A stretch of DNA of 64,000 nt from Tepidamorphus sp. (GCA_028280885.1 JANQKY010000045.1:62001-126000); one strand, 5' to 3'. Shown: positions 1-9,109, numbered from the stretch's first letter. Numbers and translations: made by a program. Notes: generated from the sequence alone by a model not told the origin.

Positions 1-378
1 ATCAAGACGGTGCGCGGCGGTCTGATCGATGTCGAGTTCATCGCCCAGTATCTCCAGCTTGCCCACGCCTGCGAGGCCCCCGACATCCTGTCGGCCAATA
101 CCGAAGCCGCGCTGGAGGCGGCTCGCGCCGCCGGGTTCCTGTCCTCGGGCCATGCCGAGGTCGTAATCCCCGCCTGCCGGCTCTATCACGCGGTGACGCA
201 GATCCTGCGCCTGTGCCTGAAGGGCGCCTTCGATCCGCAGACGGCGCCGCGCGGCCTGACGCGGCTGCTCTGCCGGGCAGCCGACATGCCGGATCTGAGC
301 CGCCTGGAGGCGCATCTCAAGGACACGCAGGCGCAGGTACAGACGGTCTTCGACGCGCTGATGACGGCGGTGGATTAG
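1..378 (+). CDS. glnE: Glutamine synthetase adenylyltransferase/deadenylylase, C-terminal end (partial)
   Basis: This is the last 125 codons of a gene that starts before the window; the frame is open from base 1. The translation begins IKTVRGGLIDVEFIAQYLQL, the conserved motif of the C-terminal nucleotidyltransferase half of GlnE, and continues with the family's helical C-terminus. GlnE adds or removes AMP on glutamine synthetase in response to PII, controlling nitrogen assimilation in the cytoplasm. The stop codon overlaps by four bases, tail to tail, the end of the sensor kinase gene on the other strand. The identification is firm; only the truncation limits it. Confidence 0.93.
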   Translation: MKTVRGGLIDVEFIAQYLQLAHACEAPDILSANTEAALEAARAAGFLSSGHAEVVIPACRLYHAVTQILRLCLKGAFDPQTAPRGLTRLLCRAADMPDLSRLEAHLKDTQAQVQTVFDALMTAVD

Positions 379-2855
379 AGCAGGGTGCCCTGCATCGTAT
401 CGGTCTCGGCGGGTGCGGCAGGACCGGCATCCTGCGGCAGCCGCACCGTCACGATCGTGCCCTTGCCGGGCTTGGAGCGGATCCTGAGCGCGCCGCCATG
501 CAGTTCCACCAGCGAGCGGGAGATCGCCAGGCCGAGCCCTGAGCCCTTGTGGCTGCGGGTGAACTGGTTCTCGACCTGCTCGAAAGGCCGGCCGAGCTTG
601 CGCACCGCCGATTTCTCGATGCCGATGCCGGTGTCCTCGATCGACAGGGTGATCCCGCCCGACACCTTGCGCGCCCGCACCTTGATCGAGCCGTCCTCGG
701 CGTTGAACTTCACCGCGTTCGACAAAAGGTTGAGCATGACCTGCTTCAGCGCCCGCCGGTCGCCGGTGACGCTCAGGTTCTTCTGGATGTCGACCGAGGT
801 GGAGATGTTCTTCTCCTCGGCCCGCAGCGAGGTGATGCGCACGCATTCATCGGCGATCTCGCCGAGATCGAGCGTCTCGGCCTCGATCTGGTAGCGGCCC
901 GCCTCGATCTTCGACATGTCGAGGATGTCGTTGATGACGTCGAGCAGGAAGCCGCCGCTCATGCGGATGTCGCGACAGTATTCGGTGTATTTCTCCGATC
1001 CCAGCGGCCCGAACGTGCCGGTCTCCATGATCTCCGAAAAGCCGATGATCGCGTTCAGCGGCGTGCGCAACTCGTGGCTCATATTGGCCAGGAATTCCGA
1101 TTTCGACTTGTTGGCGAGTTCGGCCCGGGTCTTCTCCTCTGCGTAGCGCTCGGCCAGATCGACGAGCTGCTGGGCCTGCACTTCCAGCGTCTGGCGCGAC
1201 CGGCGCAGGTCGGCGACGGTGGCAAGCAGGGCCCGCTCGCTGTCGAGCAGCCGCTCCTCCTGCCGCTTCAGCGCGGTAATGTCGGTGCCGACGCTGACGA
1301 AGCCGCCATCCTTGGTGCGACGCTCGGAAATCTGCAGCCAGCGGCCGTCCTCGATCTGCGCCTCGTAGACGCGGCCGCCCTTGAGGGTCGTTCCGTCCGG
1401 AGTCGCGCTCCCCGCTGCCGTCTCGCCGAGGCCTTCGCCCAGGCCTTCGCCCAGACCTTCGATCGCCTCCTCGTCCTTCTCGCCGATCTGCACGATCGGC
1501 TGGCGGCTCTCCCGCATCACCGTTTCATAGGGCGTGCCGGGCTTGACGACCGCGTCGGGCAGCCGGTGCAGCTCCTGATATTTGCGGTTGCACAGCACCA
1601 TCCTGTTGTCGGAGTTCCACAACACGAAGGCTTCCGACGTCGCCTCGATCGCGTCGCGCAGCCGCATGTCGGCGGTGGCGCTGCGCTCGGCGAGCTTCTG
1701 CTGCTCGGTGATGTCGACGGCGATGCCGACGAGATGCCGCTCGCCGGTCGCGTGGTCGGGAACGATCTCGGCCCGCGCCCTGAGCCAGATCCACGACCCG
1801 TCGGCATGGCGCATCCGGAAGGTCCGGTCGATCTGGCCCGAGGTCTGGTCGGCGAGATCGTTGGCGAGGTCGTAGAAGTCGCCCTCGTCGGGATGCAGGA
1901 GCGCGGTGACGTCGCCGACCGACAGGACCGCGTCCTGATCGGTGCGCCCGAGGATCTCGAACATCGAGGCCGACCAGAAGATCCGGCCGCGCGCCAGGTC
2001 CCAGTCCCAAAGACCGCAACGGCCGCGCCTGAGCGCCGTATCGAGGCGGACGCGGCTGGTGTCGTAGGCCTCCTGCATCCGGATCAGATTGGCGCCCTGC
2101 CAGTGGAAGGCGAGGCCGATCAGCAGCAGCACCAGGTCGGTGGTGATGAAGATTGTCGTGGCGAGCGCCGCGTTGGCGCGCCACTGCGCGGTCACCGCCG
2201 AGGCCGGCTCGATGACGGCAAGCGAACTGAGCGGCGCGGTGAGATGGCGCACGGTGACCAGGGCTTCCGTGCCGTCGGGCAGGTCGGCCAGGAAGACGCC
2301 GGCGCGGGCGCCGAAGGTGGTCAGCGGCTGGGCGGCGCCGAGGATCTCGCTCATGCCGGCATTGAGATAGCCGTGGCCGTCGGGCAGGCCGGCCAGCACC
2401 CGTCCCGACGTGCCGGTGACCAGCACGGTGATGTCGTCGCGCAGGATGCCGTCGGACGCGGCATCGGCGAGCGCCGCCTTGGCGAAGGTCTCCGCCCCGA
2501 TCGCCTGCTCGGTGCGGGCGGCTGCCTCCAGCCGGGCGGAGAAGACACTCGCCGTCATCGACAGGTTGTGCCGGACCGAGACCGCGGCATCGTCCCAGGC
2601 GCGCAGATTGACCAGCACCGCGGCGGCGGCGACCAGAAGGAACAGGATGACGATCAAAGGGGTGATGAGCCGGCGCATTACGGGTTCGGCGCGTACTAAG
2701 CCGGCATAGGCGGGAGCGGCCAGATCCTTGGCCAGTCCCTGGAATGCAGATACAGTTCCACCCATGCGCTCAAGGCGCCGCACGGACCCTGTCCGCAGCA
2801 TCTTCAAGACCCCCTTCGGAAAGCTCCAGGCCATGAGGGCCGTGGAGCGCCGCAT
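375..2855 (-). CDS. PAS-domain membrane sensor histidine kinase (PleC/DivJ-like)
   Basis: The 826-residue protein has a transmembrane segment near residues 62-82 and a second near 225-250 that bracket a periplasmic loop. Two PAS domains follow (about 280-395 and 400-540), then a HisKA domain with phospho-accepting His594 in HELRTPLNAIIGFSEIM, and an HATPase domain with the N box around Asn713, EDTGIGI and GSGLGLAI. No receiver domain is present. The HisKA sequence resembles the alphaproteobacterial PleC/DivJ/PdhS kinases that act on DivK, so a role in cell-cycle or envelope signalling is plausible but is inference. The start is uncertain: in-frame ATGs at residues 8, 19 and 31 are alternatives, and residue 19 has a good upstream AAGGGGG. 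A GEGL tetrapeptide repeat lies in the second PAS region. Confidence 0.85.
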   Translation of the reverse strand: MRRSTALMAWSFPKGVLKMLRTGSVRRLERMGGTVSAFQGLAKDLAAPAYAGLVRAEPVMRRLITPLIVILFLLVAAAAVLVNLRAWDDAAVSVRHNLSMTASVFSARLEAAARTEQAIGAETFAKAALADAASDGILRDDITVLVTGTSGRVLAGLPDGHGYLNAGMSEILGAAQPLTTFGARAGVFLADLPDGTEALVTVRHLTAPLSSLAVIEPASAVTAQWRANAALATTIFITTDLVLLLIGLAFHWQGANLIRMQEAYDTSRVRLDTALRRGRCGLWDWDLARGRIFWSASMFEILGRTDQDAVLSVGDVTALLHPDEGDFYDLANDLADQTSGQIDRTFRMRHADGSWIWLRARAEIVPDHATGERHLVGIAVDITEQQKLAERSATADMRLRDAIEATSEAFVLWNSDNRMVLCNRKYQELHRLPDAVVKPGTPYETVMRESRQPIVQIGEKDEEAIEGLGEGLGEGLGETAAGSATPDGTTLKGGRVYEAQIEDGRWLQISERRTKDGGFVSVGTDITALKRQEERLLDSERALLATVADLRRSRQTLEVQAQQLVDLAERYAEEKTRAELANKSKSEFLANMSHELRTPLNAIIGFSEIMETGTFGPLGSEKYTEYCRDIRMSGGFLLDVINDILDMSKIEAGRYQIEAETLDLGEIADECVRITSLRAEEKNISTSVDIQKNLSVTGDRRALKQVMLNLLSNAVKFNAEDGSIKVRARKVSGGITLSIEDTGIGIEKSAVRKLGRPFEQVENQFTRSHKGSGLGLAISRSLVELHGGALRIRSKPGKGTIVTVRLPQDAGPAAPAETDTMQGTLL
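1424..1459. repeat. Three tandem 12-bp units inside the sensor kinase gene
   Basis: Three near-identical 12-bp units (cgccgaggcctt, cgcccaggcctt, cgcccagacctt) lie in frame and encode consecutive GEGL tetrapeptides in a linker of the second PAS domain. A repeat in a multiple of three bases can change copy number by slippage without breaking the reading frame. Confidence 0.7.
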
Positions 2856-3022
2856 CTCTTCCGAATCAACCTATTCGAATCAAATGGCCGCTGATTTGTC
2901 CAGAGTCTGGATGCGGTTAGCCATGCTTGTTCACGGATGGATAGCAGACGCAGCGGTAGGAATTGCCTTAATTCAGAATCGCTTGGCGCCGATTGCGCGG
3001 CACCGGGACGGATCAAAAAAAA

Positions 3023-3595
3023 TTACGCGGTCGCAAGGCGGCGCAGGGATTTCGACATCAGGGCGATGGTGTTGGCGTCGATGTCGAGGCCGTGCGGTTC
3101 GTTGCGGGCGACGTGCGCCAGCATGGAATCGGGCATCGACAGGAACATCGTCACGCATTTGACGATGATCTGGAAGCTGACGGCCAGCCGCTCGCGCTGA
3201 TCGCGGACGCTGTCGATCCGCCGGCAGGGATCGGGAACCGTCCATGATGCCCGAACCGGAGCAGGGCAGCCATCCGGCGCTTCGGGCCAGTCCAGCTTCG
3301 GATGGGCCTCGCCGGTATCGCAAAGCGTGATCAGATAGTCGAGACGCGACGCCGTGGCGGCGCGGAACCGCGCTATCGACTTCGGATAAAGCGACTCGGC
3401 CGGGATGCCGTTTGCCGCGAGTTCGGCGAAAACGATCGGAGAAACGGAAGATTGCGGCGCGATACCGGCGCTGTAGGCCGTGACCTCGCCGGATCGGAGG
3501 CTGTTCGCATAGGCCTCCGCCATCAGGCTCCGGCTGCCATTGGCGTGGCAGACGAACAGGATGGTCTTCTTGCGAATGGGCGTTACCGTCTGCAT
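3023..3595 (-). CDS. Low-molecular-weight phosphotyrosine phosphatase / ArsC-like protein
   Basis: The 190-residue protein opens with a beta strand and the phosphate-binding loop VCHANGSRS (CX5R, Cys at about residue 15), the active site of low-molecular-weight protein tyrosine phosphatases and thioredoxin-type arsenate reductases. A downstream WTVPDP supplies the expected general-acid aspartate. The loop is not the usual NSCRS form and lacks its second cysteine, so the sequence does not decide between phosphatase and arsenate reductase. About 45 extra residues follow the catalytic domain. No ars genes are nearby. The ribosome binding site is weak. Family assignment is fairly sure, the substrate is not. 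Confidence 0.65.
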   Translation of the reverse strand: MQTVTPIRKKTILFVCHANGSRSLMAEAYANSLRSGEVTAYSAGIAPQSSVSPIVFAELAANGIPAESLYPKSIARFRAATASRLDYLITLCDTGEAHPKLDWPEAPDGCPAPVRASWTVPDPCRRIDSVRDQRERLAVSFQIIVKCVTMFLSMPDSMLAHVARNEPHGLDIDANTIALMSKSLRRLATA

Positions 3596-3721
3596 GGCGC
3601 GTCACTCTGACCGGTCGCTCTTCGTTGGGGCGTAAAGATTAACAAAATCTGAACAGCGTTCCGAGCCCTCGTTTTGTCAGCGTTGCGCCCAGGCCGGCTG
3701 TACCGCCCTGGGCAGGCCGCG

Positions 3722-6361
3722 TCAGGCGAGGCTGCGGCTGGCGATATCGGTGGTGTCGCGCGACAGGCCCGGCTGGTCGGCAAGCGCCCTGAGCGTGGCC
3801 TCGGCCTCGGCCCGCCGGCCCGGTTCGAGCACCTTCCAGCTTCGGAAGGCCGACAGCATCCGGGCGGCGACCTGCGGATTGGCCTTGTCGATCTCGCGCA
3901 CGAAATCGGCGACGAAGCGGTAGCCGGCCCCGTCGGCCCGGTTGAAACCGGTCGGATTGCCGGCGGCAAAGGCACCGATGAGCGCGCGGATCCGGTTCGG
4001 ATTGGTGATCGAGAAGGCGGCATGGCCGGTAAGCGCCTTGACGCGGTCGAGCGTGTCGGGCCCGGCAACCGTCGCCTGCACGGTGAACCACTTGTCGAGC
4101 ACCAGCGGATCGTCCTTGTAGCGGTCGTGGAAATCGGCAAGGGCTGCGTCCGCCGCCGCGCCCGGTGATCGGGTCAGCGCGGTCAGGCCGGCCATCCGGT
4201 CGGTCATGTTGTCGGCCATCCGGTAGTGCTGCCCGGCCAGATCGACACCCTCCGGGCCGGTCCTTGCGATGAGCGAGAGGCAGGCATTGCGGAAGGCGCG
4301 GCGGCCGGCCGGCCCGGCATCGGGGGAGTAGGGCGCGTTCGCCGCCAGGCGATGGTAGAGACCTTCGAGATCGCCGCGCAGCCGCGTCGCGATCGCGCCG
4401 AGCAGCCATTCGCGGGCCGCGTGGATCGCGTCGGGATCGATAGCCTTGCCGATCTCCCGGGCGATGTCGGTTTCCGACGGCAGCGTCAGGATCTGCGCGC
4501 GCAGCGCCGGATCGAGCGTGTCGGCGCGGATCGAACGGGCAAGCGCGTCGAAGAAACCGTCACCGACCTCCGGGTCGCCACCGCGCGAAAGCGTCTCCTG
4601 CGCGGCAATCAGAATGTCCGTCGCGATCGTCTGGATGGCCTGCCAGCGGTTGAACGGGTCGGTATCGGCACCGGCCAGAAAGAGCAGATCGTCGCGGCTC
4701 AGATCGGCGGTCAGCTTGACCGGCGCCGAAAAGCCGCGCAGCAGCGAGGGCACCGGCCTGTCCGGCAGGCCGGTGAAGACAATCCGCTCCTGCCCGGATT
4801 GCAGCCGGATGACGCCGTCCTTGATCGCACTGCTGCTGACACCCGCGTCGGCCATTTCGGTGCCGTCCGGACCGATCAGGGCGAAGGCGATCGGGATCGG
4901 CACCGGCTTCTTGGCGGGCTGGCCGGGCGTCGGCGGGCAGCTTTGCGTGAGCGTCAGGTCATAGCGCCCCGCCGCGGCGTCCCAGCGGCCGCTGGCGACG
5001 ACTTCCGGCGTGCCCGCCTGATGGTACCAGACCGAAAAGGCGTCGAGGTCGGTTCCGGTCGCATCGCTGAAACAGGTCAGGAAACCCTCGATCGTCGCGG
5101 CGGTCCCGTCATGCCGGTCGAAATAGAGGTCCATGCCCGCCCGGAATCCGGCATCGCCGAGAAGGCGCTTCAGCATGCGGATCAGCTCGGCGCCCTTCTC
5201 ATAGACGGTGGCGGTGTAGAAGTTGTTGATCTCCCGGTAGGTCTCCGGTCGGACCGGATGGGCCAGCGGGCCGGCATCCTCGACGAACTGGTGCGCCTTG
5301 AGGGTCCTGACATCGCCGATCCGCTCAACCGCGCGCGAGCGCATGTCGGAGGAAAACTCCTGATCGCGGAACACCGTCAGGCCTTCCTTAAGACAGAGCT
5401 GGAACCAGTCCCGGCAGGTGATGCGGTTGCCGGTCCAGTTGTGAAAATATTCGTGCGCGATGATCGCCTCGATATTGGCGTAGTCGGTGTCGGTCGCCGT
5501 CTCCGGGCTCGCCAGCACGTATTTGTCGTTGAAGATGTTGAGGCCCTTGTTCTCCATCGCTCCCATGTTGAAGTCCGACACGGCGACGATGTTGAACACG
5601 TCGAGATCGTATTCCCGGCCGAACACCTCCTCGTCCCAGCGCATCGACCGCTTCAGGGCGTCGAGCGCATAGGCGCAGCGGTCTTCCTTGCCGGGCTCCA
5701 CATAGATGCCGAGATCGACGTCGCGGCCGGACCGCGTGGTGAACCGGTCGGACACATGGGCGAGATCGCCGCCGACCAGCGCGAACAGGTAGGACGGCTT
5801 GGGGTGCGGGTCGTGCCAGACCGCGAAATGCCGTCCGGCCTCGGTGAGCTGGCCGCTTTCGCCCGGATTGCCGTTCGACAGCAGCACCGGCGCGTCGTCG
5901 CGATCGGCCTCGACCCGCACGGTATAGGTGGCCAGCACGTCGGGCCGGTCGGGGAAATAGGTGATGCGGCGAAAGCCCTCGGCCTCGCATTGCGTACAGT
6001 AGTTGCCGCCCGACCGGTAGAGGCCGCTCAGCTGCGTGTTCGCCTCCGGGTCGATCGTCACGACGATATCGAGGGCGAACGGGCCGTCGGCGGCGTCGTG
6101 GAGGATCAGGTCGGTTTCGCTTAAGGAATAGTCGGCCTCGGTAAGCGGCGCCCCGTCGCGGCTGACGGAAACGAGGCGAAGCGCCTCGCCGTCGAGCCGT
6201 ATCGGGCCGCCGGTCCCGTCGGGATTGGGGCGCATCTTCAGTTGGCTGGTGACCCGCGTCGCGGTCGGGTGCAGATCGAAGGTCAGATCGACATGGTCGA
6301 CGAGATAGGCCGGCGGGGTATAGTCGCTGAGCCGCACGAGAGGGGTCTGCTGATCGGCCAT
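3722..6361 (-). CDS. pepN: Aminopeptidase N (M1 zinc metallopeptidase)
   Basis: This is a full-length 879-residue cytosolic M1 aminopeptidase that removes N-terminal residues from peptides. The substrate-anchoring GAMEN motif is at residues 267-271, the zinc site HEYFH at 303-307, and the distal glutamate in KEGLTVF at about 326. The length matches PepN of the Enterobacteria/alphaproteobacteria type, including the long alpha-helical C-terminal domain. The start is well placed behind AGGAGG. It is likely a single-gene unit: a 126-base gap separates it from the phosphatase gene downstream and the terminator of the YHS gene lies upstream. Confidence 0.95.
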   Translation of the reverse strand: MADQQTPLVRLSDYTPPAYLVDHVDLTFDLHPTATRVTSQLKMRPNPDGTGGPIRLDGEALRLVSVSRDGAPLTEADYSLSETDLILHDAADGPFALDIVVTIDPEANTQLSGLYRSGGNYCTQCEAEGFRRITYFPDRPDVLATYTVRVEADRDDAPVLLSNGNPGESGQLTEAGRHFAVWHDPHPKPSYLFALVGGDLAHVSDRFTTRSGRDVDLGIYVEPGKEDRCAYALDALKRSMRWDEEVFGREYDLDVFNIVAVSDFNMGAMENKGLNIFNDKYVLASPETATDTDYANIEAIIAHEYFHNWTGNRITCRDWFQLCLKEGLTVFRDQEFSSDMRSRAVERIGDVRTLKAHQFVEDAGPLAHPVRPETYREINNFYTATVYEKGAELIRMLKRLLGDAGFRAGMDLYFDRHDGTAATIEGFLTCFSDATGTDLDAFSVWYHQAGTPEVVASGRWDAAAGRYDLTLTQSCPPTPGQPAKKPVPIPIAFALIGPDGTEMADAGVSSSAIKDGVIRLQSGQERIVFTGLPDRPVPSLLRGFSAPVKLTADLSRDDLLFLAGADTDPFNRWQAIQTIATDILIAAQETLSRGGDPEVGDGFFDALARSIRADTLDPALRAQILTLPSETDIAREIGKAIDPDAIHAAREWLLGAIATRLRGDLEGLYHRLAANAPYSPDAGPAGRRAFRNACLSLIARTGPEGVDLAGQHYRMADNMTDRMAGLTALTRSPGAAADAALADFHDRYKDDPLVLDKWFTVQATVAGPDTLDRVKALTGHAAFSITNPNRIRALIGAFAAGNPTGFNRADGAGYRFVADFVREIDKANPQVAARMLSAFRSWKVLEPGRRAEAEATLRALADQPGLSRDTTDIASRSLA

Positions 6362-6455
6362 GGGATGGGACCTCCTGTTTCAAGCGCAAGGAGGTTTACG
6401 GCTTTGTCGCCGGCCCGCCAAGCCTTGCGGGTCGCGACGCGAAAGACGGCCCACA

Positions 6456-6486
6456 AAAACGGACCCGCCTTGAGCGAGGCGGGTCC
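6456..6486 (-). terminator. Rho-independent terminator of the YHS gene
   Basis: GGACCCGCCT and AGGCGGGTCC form a perfect 10-bp stem with a six-base loop. Read on the minus strand the stem is followed by GTTTTTG, so it ends the transcript of the secreted YHS protein gene 35 bases after its stop codon. Confidence 0.85.
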
Positions 6487-6521
6487 AGGAGAGAGAATGG
6501 CAATCAGATCAGAAAGCGGGC

Positions 6522-6998
6522 TTACTGCTGGAGTTCGGCCGGCGCCTTGTCCTTGATCTGCGCCCACTTCTCGTTGGCGGTCTTGATGTGGCCGGGAACG
6601 TCCTTGTTCCAGCGCTCGGCGACCGGGCGGCTCAGGTTCAGGTAGAGCTTGTCGTCGACGATCTTGAACACTTCCGGATCACCGTCGAACTTGAAGCCCA
6701 TCGCGGCACCGAAGGCGCAGTAGCCGCCGAACTGCGGCGCATAACGCGCCGGATCGGCCTGGAAGGCGTCGCGGTTGGCTTCGCTGGCGAAGCGGTAGGT
6801 GGCGCCGCCATGCTCAGCCGTGATCTGCCAGTCGCCGGCGACCGGCTTGCCCTCGGTGAAGTAGGCGACGACGTCATAGCCGCGCACCGCCAGTCCGGTC
6901 GGGGTCGCGTTCACGTCGACGCCGGCGGCCTGTGCCGGGGCCAGGAAGGCGCCGACGACGGCGATCGCCGCCAATGCGCTCAGGATAAAGCGTTTCAT
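6522..6998 (-). CDS. Secreted YHS-domain protein
   Basis: The 158-residue protein has a clear signal peptide (MKRFILSALAAIAVVGAFLA, cleavage likely after AQA near residue 24) and then a YHS-type fold of the family found in many proteobacterial periplasmic proteins (GYDVVAYFTEGKPVAGD, and FGGYCAFGAA downstream). YHS domains are often associated with metal binding, but this secreted family has no established reaction. AAGGAGACACTC precedes the ATG at good spacing. The gene is divergent from a TetR regulator, with an inverted-repeat operator candidate in the shared promoter region and a strong terminator behind, so it is probably a single-gene unit controlled by that regulator. Confidence 0.85.
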   Translation of the reverse strand: MKRFILSALAAIAVVGAFLAPAQAAGVDVNATPTGLAVRGYDVVAYFTEGKPVAGDWQITAEHGGATYRFASEANRDAFQADPARYAPQFGGYCAFGAAMGFKFDGDPEVFKIVDDKLYLNLSRPVAERWNKDVPGHIKTANEKWAQIKDKAPAELQQ

Positions 6999-7050
6999 GA
7001 GTGTCTCCTTGTCTCGCCTGACTATCGTGCAGGCCGTCGGGTTTGTGCGA

Positions 7051-7075
7051 TGATTAGAAACTAATCAGTCTCTAA
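7051..7075. promoter_or_regulatory. Palindromic operator candidate between YHS and tetR genes
   Basis: Two overlapping dyads occupy the divergent promoter region: a perfect TGATTAG-AAA-CTAATCA and, offset by three bases, TTAGAAACT-AATC-AGTCTCTAA with 8 of 9 positions paired. Size and symmetry fit the site of a dimeric TetR-family repressor. The site is about 55 bp upstream of the YHS start and 116 bp upstream of the tetR start. Local base composition is AT-rich, as expected of a promoter. Confidence 0.6.
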
Positions 7076-7190
7076 CTGAAGCGAACATATGTCCTAATTT
7101 GCTGGAATTAAAATCAATCGATTGTGAGGTACGTGTTATTCGGTATCATTCGATCTATATTGATGTGTGTATCAAGGACAGGATCGAGCC

Positions 7191-7766
7191 ATGGCCCGGC
7201 CGCGCGAATTCGAGATCGACAAAGCCCTGGATGGCGCCACCGAAGTGTTCTGGCGGCACGGCTATGATGGCGCCGCGCTGCCCGACCTGCTCGCCGGCAT
7301 GGGGATTTCGCGCGGCTCCTTCTATAAGGCCTTCGCCGACAAGCGCTCGGTCTACTTGGCCTGTCTCGACCGCTATGAGCAGACCAACCTGGCCGGTGCG
7401 CTCGACCTGTTGACGGGCAAGCGGGACGGTCGCGGGCGGGACCGCATCGCGACCCTGTTCGGCAGCGTCGTGCGCAGCGCCCGGATCGACCGGCGCGGCT
7501 GCTTCCTGACCAACGCGGCGATCGACCGCGCGCCGTTCGATCCCGATGTGGAAGAGCGGGTGCTGGCGATGATGGGGCAGCTTGCCGGTGGCTTCGCAGT
7601 GGCCATCGCCGACGACGCGGCGGCAATCGATGATGATCGCGCCCTCCGGCTCGGCGAGATGCTGGCCACCTACTATGTCGGCCTGCAGGTGACCGCCAGG
7701 GCCGGCGCCCGGCGCGACAGCCTGCAGCGGTCGATCGACCGGATCCTGGCGCTGATCGAGGGGTAG
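7191..7766 (+). CDS. TetR/AcrR-family transcriptional regulator
   Basis: The 191-residue protein has an N-terminal helix-turn-helix of the TetR family (about residues 26-48, LLAGMGISRGSFYKAFADKR) and a helical ligand/dimer domain. The chosen ATG (MARPREFEID) has AGGA eight bases upstream; an in-frame ATG eight codons earlier also exists but is less like family starts. The neighbouring divergent YHS gene and the dyad between them suggest it represses that gene and itself. The inducer is unknown. The RRGCFLTNAA segment places it with the TetR_C-type regulators that often sense electrophiles or small organics, which is only a family resemblance. Confidence 0.88.
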   Translation: MARPREFEIDKALDGATEVFWRHGYDGAALPDLLAGMGISRGSFYKAFADKRSVYLACLDRYEQTNLAGALDLLTGKRDGRGRDRIATLFGSVVRSARIDRRGCFLTNAAIDRAPFDPDVEERVLAMMGQLAGGFAVAIADDAAAIDDDRALRLGEMLATYYVGLQVTARAGARRDSLQRSIDRILALIEG

Positions 7767-7863
7767 GGTTCGGGATCCCTCAAATGCTGACCGGGCTTGA
7801 GCCGGTCGGTCGTGGAACACGTCCGGGCATGGCATCCTTTGCGGCGGTTGCGCTACCGTATGA

Positions 7864-8004
7864 CCTCTCCCTCGTCATCCCGGACGGCCGTCAGGCCGAG
7901 CCGGGATCGGGGCGCCCGTGTCGGCGCTGGTGGGACTCCGAGCCGCCTCGGTTCCCCGATCCCGGATATTCGCTATTGCGAATTCCGGGATGACGAGGGA
8001 GAGG
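7864..8004. repeat. Palindromic intergenic repeat, family A copy 1
   Basis: The 141-bp element begins CCTCTCCCTCGTCATCCCGG and ends with the exact reverse complement, giving a 21-bp perfect outer stem. A second internal stem pairs CCGGGATCGGGG with CCCCGATCCCGG. The same architecture recurs at 13183-13319 and 37535-37677, and a half copy lies near 38240-38300. Confidence 0.85.
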
Positions 8005-8030
8005 CCCGAGGCTCGCTGCACTACACTCTT

Positions 8031-8190
8031 CCGTCATTGCCGGGCTTGTCCCGGCAATCCATGAACACAGCCGCTGGCGTCCATTCTGACGGCGGTGTTC
8101 ATGGATGCCCGGAACAAGTCCGCTGCTGTCCGGTTCAGCGGAGACAGGACTTTTTGTTTTCAGTCTGGCCACCCCCTCGGACGTCATCTC
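8031..8190. repeat. Dispersed intergenic repeat, family B copy 1
   Basis: The element contains GTCATTGCCGGGCTTGTCCC, two opposed copies of CCATGAACAC that can pair, the string CTGCTGTCCGGTTCAGCG, and TTGTTTTCAG followed by CCACCCCCTCGGACGTCATC. A closely similar copy in inverted orientation is at 38053-38217, and partial copies are near 8527-8610, 25612-25640 and 37722-37817. Confidence 0.8.
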
Positions 8191-8285
8191 CGACTTGGTC
8201 GGGCAACGGCGGGGATGAGCGTTTGGACCACCACGTCTCACTCGTCATCCCGGAGAACTGGTACGACGCGCGGTCGTGCCACGCG

Positions 8286-8339
8286 CCCTCACCCGGCCCT
8301 GCGGGCCGGCCTCTCCCGCTTAAAGGGAGAGGGTGCGAG
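8286..8339. repeat. Palindromic intergenic repeat, family C copy
   Basis: CCCTCACCCGGCCC followed by GGGCCGG, then CTCTCCCGCTTAAAGGGAGAG, forms two adjacent short hairpins. Related elements occur at 40166-40339, 57706-57893 and 60458-60643, always between genes. Confidence 0.8.
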
Positions 8340-8526
8340 TGCATCTGAGAGGCCGTGCGGTGGCCGCAACCGCCAGCGGACAGAAAACGTCGATGCCGCA
8401 CATGATGTCGGTGCCAATTTGTTCAGTCCGTCCAGCGCGCTCTTCCCCCCCCTTTGGCGGGGGCGGCCGCGCAAGGAAGCCTGCGCGCAGATGTTCTCCA
8501 CACCTTGGCAATGACAGACCTGAGCT

Positions 8527-8610
8527 CCGCCAAACCGGACACCATTGGAACACGTCCGGGGATCACGTCTGAGTGTGTGGCCAAGCCGAAAACCAAAACC
8601 CGGTTCAGCC
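8527..8610. repeat. Partial inverted copy of repeat family B
   Basis: The reverse complement of this stretch reads TGAACCGGGTTTTGGTTTTC, then GGCTTGGCCAC, a diverged CTCGGACGTCATC, and CCCCGGACGTGTTCCA. It aligns with 37722-37817, where the same blocks occur in the same order. Confidence 0.65.
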
Positions 8611-9052
8611 GCAACGGACTGCACGCAAAGACAATTCGGGTCGCAAGCAGGCCCCTAAAAGCAATTCAGGGCCACGGCCGGGACGGCAATGCCGTCAACC
8701 AGGCCGCAGCCCCGTTCTTGTTGTTGGTGCCGATGCGTCTCTCGCGGTGTCGCCACGCGGCCGCGGTCGATGTCTCATGCATCTTTTTCGCGCTGCGTGA
8801 CATCTCCCCTTGCCGGGAGAGAAGCATTAGGCGGCGGCATAGTTTCAGAACCGGTTCCCTCCTGCAACGGCTTTGTCGCAGAAACGTCATTTTTTCTCGC
8901 CCGCGCCCTTTCCAGCCCGTGTCGGGACGGCATGCCATCGCTCCCGTCAGGTCGGGAGGATATCGTTGACGTGGCGGTGCGAAGACAGCGGATGTCGCCG
9001 AAAGTCCGACGGCGCGGTGCGCGGCTGCGTATTCGAATAGGCGCTTGCGGTG

Positions 9053-9109
9053 CCCCGCCGGTTTTGTCCGGGAGCGGGGGATCGATAAAGGCCGGGTCCT
9101 GCGGACCGG
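9053..9109 (+). promoter_or_regulatory. Hairpins in the leader of the dehydrogenase gene
   Basis: CCCCGC at 9053 pairs with GCGGGG at 9074, and GGTCC-TGC-GGACC (9095-9107) forms a tight hairpin just before the GGGAGGGA ribosome binding site. Both lie in the last 75 bases before the start codon, so they would be in the 5' leader. I could not match them to a known riboswitch class. GC-rich leaders can form such stems by chance. Confidence 0.35.

Noticed and set aside
3023..3595. Arsenate resistance locus
   Set aside because: The CX5R loop lacks the cysteine pattern of ArsC and there is no arsR, acr3 or arsB gene nearby.
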